From CAYUNA01 sp047629355 (lineage in GTDB: Bacteria > Bacteroidota > Bacteroidia > Chitinophagales > Saprospiraceae): DNA of 13,323 bases. Positions 5,712 through 10,859 of the stretch are shown piece by piece. How positions within the stretch are numbered: position 1 is the first letter of the stretch; each line of letters starts with the position of its first letter. Under the pieces are notes generated by a model that was not told the DNA's origin, made no database searches, and worked only from the letters and a program-made list of their open reading frames with translations. The position numbers and the translations under genes were made by a program. The stretch lies in NCBI GenBank assembly GCA_047629355.1, contig JBLHWU010000184.1, forward strand, positions 1 through 13,323. Direction: 5' to 3'.

Positions 5712-8282
5712 ATGCATGCTACCAAGTCTTTATTATTATTATTATTCATTTCATTCCTATGTATTATCTCCATTTTTATTGTGGGGTGTTTTCAACAAAA
5801 AACACTCGTAGAATCACCTCAGGTAACAAGTGTAGAAAAAGAAACGGAGGTCGTTCAATCAAAGCCAGCGAATCAAGTTAACCCTGAAGATTGGCCAATC
5901 ATTAAAGCGCTACCACTAAATCCCGCTATTGAAGCACAAATAGATGTCCTATTGCCCAAGCTAACTTTGGAACAAAAAGTAGGGCAGGTTATTCAAGCAG
6001 ACAATGCATCAATCACGCCCGAAGAAGTGAAAAAGTATCGCTTGGGGTCTATACTTAGCGGCGGTAATTCGGCACCAGGACCACTTCCTTACGCCGATAC
6101 CAAATCATGGTTAGCCATGGCTGATAAATATTACAAGGCCTCTATTGACAGTGAAGGTGTTGAGGTTGCCATCCCATGCATTTGGGGAATTGATGCGGTA
6201 CACGGGCACACCAATCTGAGCGGCGCGATTGTCTTTCCACACAACATTGGACTTGGCGCGATGCGCAACCCAGATTTAATCGAGAAAATTTCAGCAGTGA
6301 CCGCTCATGAGCTCACGGTATCTGGTCATGATTGGACTTTTGCGCCAACCTTAGCCATACCGCAAGACCTACGTTGGGGCAGAAGCTATGAAGGATTTTC
6401 TGAAGACCCAGAGATTGTTAAATCTTACGGAGACCGCATTGTTTATGGTCTGCAAGGTCGTGTTGGTGAAAAAGATTTTATGGGAGATGGACGTGTTATC
6501 TCTAGCGCAAAACACTTTTTAGGAGACGGAGCTACAGAAAATGGGGTAGACCAAGGGGATGCTAAAATTAGCGAAGCAGATTTACGAGACGTACACGCTG
6601 CGGGTTACTACAGCGCCATACCTGCGGGTGTGCAAACGGTGATGGCCTCTTTTTCTAGCTGGAACGGCAGAAAGCTACACGGTGACAAAGAACTGTTGAC
6701 GGATGTGTTGAAAGGGCGACTTGGTTTTAACGGATTTGTAGTTGGTGACTGGAATGGTCATGGTCAAGTTCCTGGTTGTACGAATACGGATTGCCCACAA
6801 TCTTTGAACGCAGGACTTGATATGTATATGGCGCCTGATAGTTGGAGAGGTTTATATGAAAGTACTTTAAGGCATGTGAAAAGTGGAACGATACCCATGA
6901 CCCGCTTGGATGATGCAGTACGTCGTATTTTGCGGGTAAAAATTGCGTCTGGTATCTTTACCAAAGGAGCGCCGAGTACGCGCAAAAATGCAGGAGATGA
7001 AAGTCTTTTGGGTCTGCCTAAAAATAGAGCGATTGCGCGACAAGCAGTACGTGAGTCAATGGTTTTACTAAAGAATAATGGGGGCGTATTGCCATTAGAT
7101 GCATCAAAAACGATTATGGTTATTGGTGATGGTGCGGATAATATTTCGAAAGCTTGTGGTGGCTGGACGCTATCTTGGCAGGGTACAGGTCATGTGAATG
7201 ATGAATTTCCGAACAGCCAGTCTATACTCGAAGGTATCAGAGAAGCCGTCAAAACAGCAGGAGGAAAAGTAATCTTCTCCCCAAATGGCGATTCCGAGGA
7301 AGTAGCGGACGTGGTGATTGCGATATATGGCGAAGACCCTTATGCGGAGTTCCAAGGCGACCGCAAAAATCTAGATTTTGTTCCAAACGGTTTTGATACC
7401 AATATCCTTGACAAATTTCGCAGTAAAGGTACTCCTGTAGTGTCGGTTTTTCTATCCGGCCGCCCAATGTGGAGCAACCCTGAGATAAATAAATCCGATG
7501 CATTTGTTGCGGCATGGTTACCGGGTAGCGAAGGCGGTGGTATCTCAGACTTGTTATTTCAAAGAGACCCGTCGTATGATTTTAGCGGCCGTTTGTCCTT
7601 CTCTTGGCCAAGTAGTGCCGTGGTGTTCGCAGATGCAGCAAGACAAGCTTCGACTACTTTATTTGAGTTGGGTTATGGACTAACTTATAAAAAAGATACG
7701 CTTGTCGGTCAACTTTCAGAAGACGCTGGTTTAGGAAATATAGAGGTCGTTTCCACAGGTAATTTTTTCAACAAAGGCACGTCCGTTAAACCATGGAACT
7801 TATGGCTGCATACCGGCGACTTGAACAAACAAATTGGTAGCTTTCCAACCTCTGTTGGCGGGCTGATTGTTAGCAAAACCGACCACATGGCACAAGAAGA
7901 TGCCTTGCGTATAAATTGGACGCTGTCAGACAACGACCAATTAAGTCTTAGTACAGCTTCACCGAGTGATATGAGTCGTCAAGCGAATGGTGCGGTGGAA
8001 TTGACCTTTTCCGCAAAATCATTTACAGCTAAGGAGGCGACTGTCAAAATTGGCATGTGCAATCAAGGCGTCGCTTGTGATAAAACCTTGGATATCAAAA
8101 TCGCTGCCAATGCGTGGCAAGAATATCGGATAAGCCTAAGTTGCTTTGCTGACCTTGGTGTCGATATGCGTAAAGTCGAGACTGCATTTATGGTGATGGC
8201 GGGTAAAGGTGTTGATATTGGATTGAGTAATATTCGTTTGGCATCGGATATTGATGCTAAGCCTGGGTGTGATGGAAAGTAG
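5712..8282 (+). CDS. Family 3 glycoside hydrolase lipoprotein, ExoP-like beta-glucosidase/exo-glucanase
   Basis: Predicted exo-acting beta-glucosidase or beta-1,3/1,4-glucanase that removes glucose from glucan ends, lipid-anchored in the envelope. The 856-residue protein starts with a lipoprotein signal: hydrophobic residues 7-24 and lipobox I23-V24-G25-C26. The GH3 N-terminal (beta/alpha)8-type domain spans about 80-410 and includes IWGIDAVHGH, RWGRSYEGFSEDPE and SAKHFLGDG. D346 in GFVVGDWNGHG fits the catalytic nucleophile. The GH3 C-terminal domain spans about 440-660, and E546 in GEDPYAEFQGD aligns with the acid/base glutamate of the barley ExoI type (PYTETKGD). Residues about 665-856 resemble the ExoP C-terminal galactose-binding-like module. 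The signal-peptide leucines are encoded by five TTA codons in a row (5730-5744). A promoter-like box lies 79 bp upstream. No SusC/SusD genes flank it, so it is not in an evident polysaccharide utilisation locus. The exact substrate is open. Confidence 0.93.
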   Translation: MHATKSLLLLLFISFLCIISIFIVGCFQQKTLVESPQVTSVEKETEVVQSKPANQVNPEDWPIIKALPLNPAIEAQIDVLLPKLTLEQKVGQVIQADNASITPEEVKKYRLGSILSGGNSAPGPLPYADTKSWLAMADKYYKASIDSEGVEVAIPCIWGIDAVHGHTNLSGAIVFPHNIGLGAMRNPDLIEKISAVTAHELTVSGHDWTFAPTLAIPQDLRWGRSYEGFSEDPEIVKSYGDRIVYGLQGRVGEKDFMGDGRVISSAKHFLGDGATENGVDQGDAKISEADLRDVHAAGYYSAIPAGVQTVMASFSSWNGRKLHGDKELLTDVLKGRLGFNGFVVGDWNGHGQVPGCTNTDCPQSLNAGLDMYMAPDSWRGLYESTLRHVKSGTIPMTRLDDAVRRILRVKIASGIFTKGAPSTRKNAGDESLLGLPKNRAIARQAVRESMVLLKNNGGVLPLDASKTIMVIGDGADNISKACGGWTLSWQGTGHVNDEFPNSQSILEGIREAVKTAGGKVIFSPNGDSEEVADVVIAIYGEDPYAEFQGDRKNLDFVPNGFDTNILDKFRSKGTPVVSVFLSGRPMWSNPEINKSDAFVAAWLPGSEGGGISDLLFQRDPSYDFSGRLSFSWPSSAVVFADAARQASTTLFELGYGLTYKKDTLVGQLSEDAGLGNIEVVSTGNFFNKGTSVKPWNLWLHTGDLNKQIGSFPTSVGGLIVSKTDHMAQEDALRINWTLSDNDQLSLSTASPSDMSRQANGAVELTFSAKSFTAKEATVKIGMCNQGVACDKTLDIKIAANAWQEYRISLSCFADLGVDMRKVETAFMVMAGKGVDIGLSNIRLASDIDAKPGCDGK

Positions 8283-8367
8283 TGGTTTTTTGTTTTATTT
8301 GGGATGGGATGGATGAGATTTGTTAGCTATAAATTTAAAAATTGCCTCGCGCTAGCTCAGCGTCGAT

Positions 8368-8406
8368 GTCGGAAATTTCCGACTTGTGTTTTAGCGTCTA
8401 TGACGC
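8368..8406. repeat. Perfect 16-bp palindrome and adjacent hairpin
   Basis: GTCGGAAATTTCCGAC (8368-8383) is an exact palindrome. Just downstream GCGTC (8394-8398) pairs with GACGC (8402-8406) over a TAT loop. GCGTC also occurs just before the palindrome (AGCGTCGATG). No T-run follows. It lies 86 bases after the GH3 stop and could be a dyad protein-binding site, an mRNA 3' hairpin or a repeat remnant. Confidence 0.55.
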
Positions 8407-8423
8407 GGCAGCAATGACGAATC

Positions 8424-8490
8424 GGTTTTTAAAGGAAAACTATCGGAAAAAGATAGTCTTAAAAACCATAGATAATTACGGTCACTTACT
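8424..8490. repeat. Family A half copy forming a hairpin
   Basis: TTTTTAAAGGAAAACTATCG, AAAAAGATAGTCTTAAAAA and GATAATTACGGTCACTTACT follow the order of the family A right arm at 67-139. The same bases fold locally: GGTTTTTAA (8424-8432) with TTAAAAACC (8459-8467) and ACTATC (8439-8444) with GATAGT (8452-8457). The end motif is diverged (GTCACTTACT rather than GTTACTTACT). Confidence 0.65.
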
Positions 8491-8510
8491 CTGGCATTTT
8501 AGCGTTAGAG

Positions 8511-8646
8511 GACTTTAGATATTTTGGCGTTAAGAAATTCGATTTGAAATAGCTAAGGAAAAACCATGTTTGAGTCCAACGTTAGACGGACGAGTTTGGT
8601 TTTGACTGCTGGTTCAAATTGAATTTTAGCCTAAAAATAACAAGTC
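8511..8646. repeat. Long palindrome, single copy in the window
   Basis: Imperfect inverted repeat of about 136 bp: left arm 8511-8577, spacer AACGTTAGAC, right arm 8588-8646. Matching segments include GACTT/AAGTC at the outer ends, AAATTCGATTTGAA with TTCAAATTGAATTT, and AAAAACCATGTTTGAGTCC with GGACGAGTTTGGTTTT. It holds no gene. I do not see a second copy in this window. Confidence 0.65.
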
Positions 8647-8657
8647 TTGAATTTTTG

Positions 8658-8728
8658 GTTCTTTTTTTTAAGAAAAAAGAACATTAAGCAATAAACAAGT
8701 CCCTACTTTGATAAAGTATCAAAGTAGG
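8658..8728. repeat. Two short perfect hairpins
   Basis: GTTCTTTTTT (8658-8667) pairs with AAAAAAGAAC (8673-8682) over five bases. CCTACTTTGATA (8702-8713) pairs with TATCAAAGTAGG (8717-8728) over the loop AAG, a perfect 12-bp stem. Neither is followed by a T-run on the + strand; the first is AT-rich and a weak terminator at best. Confidence 0.6.
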
Positions 8729-8783
8729 ATTAGGAACATGAAATTAATAAACTAGATTATTGAGAGGATATTTAGTCCATATT

Positions 8784-8840
8784 CTTACTTTCAAAATACT
8801 CATTATATCAAAATAAATCGCAGTTTCAAAGTAAACAACG
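8784..8840. repeat. Family C core in reverse orientation
   Basis: CTTACTTTCAAAATACTCAT, TATATCAAAATAAATCGCAG and TTTCAAAGTAAACAACGG align with the reverse complement of 9474-9531 at most positions by eye, and with the centre of 732-898. The outer TTCCCC-containing arms are missing or unrecognisable, so this is a truncated copy. Confidence 0.65.
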
Positions 8841-8882
8841 GGGCACTTTCAGGAATGTGAATTTATTCTTTCGTCATTCCTT

Positions 8883-9017
8883 GATAGCAATGTCTTCGCC
8901 AAATGATGGATGATAAATAACTAAAAACAGGGTGATGTATTTATTTAGTAATCAGATAAATACAAATCTGTTTTATTGTAAATTTACCGTTTATCATTTG
9001 GAGATGAGATTGTAATA
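8883..9017. repeat. Long palindrome, single copy in the window
   Basis: The core arms 8899-8944 and 8956-9001 are imperfect reverse complements (CCAAATGAT with ATCATTTGG at the ends, GTATTTAT with ATAAATAC beside an 11-base loop). Pairing continues more weakly to about 8883 and 9017. It lies downstream of the minus-strand membrane-protein pair and of the GH3 gene, between their 3' ends. Confidence 0.7.
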
Positions 9018-9068
9018 GAGTAGTTATTTTAAATTAGACAATCTTGATGTTGTATCTGATAATACAAA

Positions 9069-9170
9069 TCAATCTTTACTAATGTCTTTGAATTCTTGCA
9101 ATCCAAAATAGAAGCCAAGTCCAAACAATAAGGTAACAACTCCTGCAAAATACGGAATAAGTTCAGTCAT
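9069..9170 (-). CDS. 33-residue single-helix membrane micro-protein, coupled to the upstream gene
   Basis: Short ORF with ATG at 9170-9168 and TGA at 9071-9069. It encodes 33 residues beginning MTELIPYFAGVVTLLFGLGF and ending with YFGLQEFKDISKD. Residues about 5-24 form one hydrophobic helix with a small-residue face (A, G, G, G), followed by a charged tail. Its start codon overlaps the stop codon of the 64-residue membrane protein (ATGA), so the two would be cotranslated and may form a complex. It is too short to assign to a family; small single-helix subunits of membrane complexes look like this, but nothing nearby identifies such a complex. The overlap, hydrophobic pattern and plausible codons favour a real gene; chance cannot be excluded at this length. 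Confidence 0.55.
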   Translation of the reverse strand: MTELIPYFAGVVTLLFGLGFYFGLQEFKDISKD

Positions 9171-9361
9171 TTATTTTTTATTTTATGTTCAATTTTTAAT
9201 AGTTTTAGGTAAATGGCAAAGCCAAGGATAGAGGGTACCCATAAACCCATAAAAATTGCTCCTTCCCTTTCTCCACCATACCACATAACTTCGGCAAAAA
9301 TCAGTGATATGAAGGCCAGTAAAAGCATAATAATATCCGTTCTACTTAGTTTTTTCAACAT
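9167..9361 (-). CDS. Small two-helix inner-membrane protein, unknown function
   Basis: Hypothetical 64-residue protein. It has a short basic N-terminus (MLKKLSRTD), a first membrane helix at about residues 10-28 (IIMLLLAFISLIFAEVMW), a short charged turn YGGEREGA, a second helix at about 35-54 (IFMGLWVPSILGFAIYLKLL) and a Lys-rich tail (KIEHKIKNK). By the positive-inside rule both ends face the cytoplasm. The motif GLWVPSIL is, from memory, shared with similar short hypothetical proteins in other Bacteroidota, which supports a real gene; no function is known to me. Its TGA stop overlaps the ATG of a 33-residue ORF by four bases (ATGA), a classic sign of translational coupling. The upstream flank (minus strand) is AT-rich and contains TATCTTTA, only a poor match to a Bacteroidota -7 box. 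Confidence 0.75.
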   Translation of the reverse strand: MLKKLSRTDIIMLLLAFISLIFAEVMWYGGEREGAIFMGLWVPSILGFAIYLKLLKIEHKIKNK

Positions 9362-9461
9362 AATTTTATTTTAGTTTTTAAAGATAATGAAACAGATGTA
9401 AAGCAAAAATGTTTAAAAATGAGGAACGCGAAATAAGTAAGTTTAGATTTTTGGAAGAGCC

Positions 9462-9585
9462 GTTTTATTCTTAGTTTTTGCTTTGAAAATGCCATTTATA
9501 TTGAGATAATGAGCATTTTAAAAGTGAAAAAGGAGGGTGAAATATCTTGTTAACAATCTATAGTTATTTTTTATCGTTACTAAGC
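9462..9585. repeat. Family C copy
   Basis: CTTAGTTTTTGCTTTGAAAA (9470-9489) matches the left arm at 783-802, CATTTTAAAAGTGAAAAAGG the right arm, and AGTTATTTTTTATCGTTACTAAG (9562-9585, imperfect) its right end. The centre around TATATTGAGATAATG is where the arms meet. It ends in the GTTACTAAG boundary motif. The TTCCCCAACT segment is not conserved here. Confidence 0.65.
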
Positions 9586-9673
9586 GTTCTGATTTATCAA
9601 CTTTCAAAAAAAACTCGGTGCGATTCCTGTGTCGATGTTTTAAGTTTATAATTTGAAATGAATATCTTGAAAC

Positions 9674-9710
9674 CTTTGACGTGTTTTAGCCGTATTCACT
9701 TACGTCAAAG
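9674..9710. repeat. Perfect 9-bp inverted repeat
   Basis: CTTTGACGT (9674-9682) and ACGTCAAAG (9702-9710) are exact complements with a 19-base spacer. It lies directly before the family A half copy at 9717 and replaces the expected left arm of that element. Confidence 0.5.
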
Positions 9711-9716
9711 ACCTGT

Positions 9717-9793
9717 ATTCAAGAATTTTTAAAGAAAAACTATCGAAAAAATCTTGTCTAAAAAATTTTACCAAATTAATTACCACGCGTTCC
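9717..9793. repeat. Family A half copy
   Basis: About 90 percent identical by eye to 59-134 with one extra A, covering the whole right arm from ATTCAAGAATTTTTAAAG to the end ACCACGCGTTCC. The left arm is absent. The end sequence carries two C variants (CCACGCGTTCC rather than CTACGCGTTAC) shared with 10257-10278, so these two form a subgroup. Confidence 0.8.
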
Positions 9794-9838
9794 TTAATAT
9801 CTAGTGGTGTAGCCCGAAAATAACTACCTATCTAAAAC

Positions 9839-9934
9839 AAAGGGAGTTTGAGGGGTGAAAATGGTTTTGTAAAAACCGTTTTCACCCCTCAATAACCTTA
9901 CCCGCCTCGCCGAAGGCGAGGGGCACTATGTTTT
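9839..9934. repeat. Family D two-hairpin element, copy 2
   Basis: Hairpin 1 has a 17-bp stem (9848-9864 with 9876-9892, one T-G pair) and the 11-base loop TTTTGTAAAAA. Hairpin 2 has a perfect 7-bp stem CCTCGCC/GGCGAGG (9905-9911 with 9915-9921) and loop GAA. The frame AGGGAGTTTGAGGG, TACCCGC and CACTAT is the same as in 5271-5362. Weaker outer inverted repeats (9818-9835 with 9974-9991, about 14 of 18) surround this copy. Confidence 0.85.
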
Positions 9935-10045
9935 AGGAAACTCGAAAATCTTAGGATTTTCTTACTTCTCAAATTAAGTAGGTCGTTATTTAAGGGTTGT
10001 TGCACTAAACACCTTTCCTATTCTAACAAAGTTAGGGAAAACCCT

Positions 10046-10059
10046 GATTTTTAAAAATC
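10046..10059. repeat. 14-bp palindrome
   Basis: GATTTTTAAAAATC is an exact palindrome. The same run of bases is part of the inner arms of the 2158-2329 element, so this may be a remnant of a family A core. Confidence 0.4.
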
Positions 10060-10121
10060 CACGTTTATCCTAATGTTTGTAACCGTCTTTTGGTTGACCT
10101 TTGCATTGTGTAAATATTAAA

Positions 10122-10278
10122 AAATACCTACTCTCGATATGGAAGACAATAAAGTAAATAGCTTTATTTCTATTGTAAAACCTTTGGTTATATTTTGTTA
10201 AATTAGCAGTATATCCAACGTTTTATTAGTTTCTAATTCCTTATAAGTAGGTGTATTTAATTACCACGCGTTCCTTAA
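10122..10278. repeat. Family A-type palindrome upstream of the T9SS/collagen operon
   Basis: Left arm AAATACCTACT...GGAAGACAATAAAG (10122-10155) pairs imperfectly with right arm CTAATTCC...AAGTAGGTGTATTT (10233-10258). The family A end ATTACCACGCGTTCC follows immediately. The left outer end (TTGTGTAAATATT) is only loosely like the expected reverse complement. It finishes 30 bp before the start codon at 10309 and so probably holds that operon's promoter or leader. Confidence 0.55.
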
Positions 10279-10308
10279 CAGGTCATTTAATTTAAAAAAA
10301 TAACAAAT

Positions 10309-10815
10309 ATGAAAACAATAATTTCACTATTAAGCATGATGACTATTCCATGGTTAACCAATGCTCAAATCACTTTAGAACGGCAAGTGATAGGCACAGC
10401 AGGAACTCACCAAATTTATGCTGCTGGTCAATTATCATCGACGACTGGGGAACTCATTGTCAACACAAGTATTCAAGGAAATTTTATGCTTACCCAAGGG
10501 TTTCAGCAGCCGGAAAAAGAAGATTTTGCAGTCGGAACCACATCGGTAAATAATTTACAAGTCAATTACCAGTTGTTTCCAAACCCAGCAACCGACCAAT
10601 TGAATATCGACCTCCAAACTGATGGGCGAGTGGAATTGACACTAACGCTATTTAATCTGGAAGGCAGAAAAATAAAAGTGCAATCTATTGATATTCAGTC
10701 AGTTGCTAAGGAAAAATGGGATATTAGTAACTTGCCTACTGGACAGTACTATTTGAATTTTTCTGGGCTTAAAAATCAAAATTTTCAAACTGAAAAAATT
10801 CAAATAGTTCATTAG
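10309..10815 (+). CDS. Small secreted protein with T9SS type A sorting domain
   Basis: Exported 168-residue protein of unknown function. Residues 1-20 are a signal peptide (MKTIISLLSMMTIPWLTNAQ, cleavage near NAQ). Residues about 22-68 carry the pattern QVIGTAG...GQLSSTTGELIV...LTQGFQQP, a short beta-rich module that, from memory, is very common in small Bacteroidota secreted proteins. Residues about 86-168 are a type A T9SS C-terminal sorting domain (YQLFPNPATDQLNID ... LPTGQYYLNF ... EKIQIVH), predicted to direct it across the outer membrane. Forty-four bases separate it from the collagen-like gene downstream on the same strand, so the two probably form an operon and may work together on the surface. 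A family A element end lies 30 bp upstream of the ATG, so that repeat probably contributes to its leader or promoter. Confidence 0.85.
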   Translation: MKTIISLLSMMTIPWLTNAQITLERQVIGTAGTHQIYAAGQLSSTTGELIVNTSIQGNFMLTQGFQQPEKEDFAVGTTSVNNLQVNYQLFPNPATDQLNIDLQTDGRVELTLTLFNLEGRKIKVQSIDIQSVAKEKWDISNLPTGQYYLNFSGLKNQNFQTEKIQIVH

Positions 10816-10859
10816 TATTTGTTTTTTCCAACCAATTTTTTTAACGTTAAAATTCTTAA

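Larger units (their letters stand above)
8283..9068. other. Gene-free convergent gap, 786 bp, filled with palindromes
   Basis: No protein-coding frame with a credible product was found on either strand between the GH3 stop and the stop of the 33-residue ORF. The gap holds, in order, the 16-bp palindrome, a family A half copy, the 8511-8646 palindrome, two short hairpins, a reversed family C core and the 8883-9017 palindrome. Little unexplained sequence remains apart from 8283-8367 and 8729-8783. Confidence 0.7.
9776..10278. repeat. 22-bp perfect direct repeats flanking about 460 bp
   Basis: A 22-bp sequence (TTAATTACCACGCGTTCCTT plus AA) occurs exactly at 9776-9797 and 10257-10278, in the same orientation. 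Each is a family A end. Between them lie a family D element, a 14-bp palindrome and the palindrome at 10122-10258. The repeats may simply mark two neighbouring elements of one subgroup. Confidence 0.85.
9362..10308. other. Gene-free divergent gap, 947 bp
   Basis: It separates the minus-strand membrane-protein pair from the + strand T9SS/collagen unit, so it must contain promoters for both. No exact TAnnTTTG box is seen; TATCTTTA on the minus strand and TATATTTTG near 10191 are near misses. It is largely occupied by family C, A and D elements and the 10122-10278 palindrome. The segments 9586-9673 and 9992-10045 show nothing I can name. Confidence 0.65.

Noticed and set aside
5730..5744. Phase-variable TTA microsatellite in the GH3 signal peptide
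   Set aside because: The unit is three bases, so changes in copy number would only add or remove leucines and not switch the frame.
5504..5773. Open frame of 89 codons on the minus strand
   Set aside because: It overlaps the start of the GH3 gene antisense; its Asn run comes from reading the leucine TTA codons backwards, and no domain is visible.
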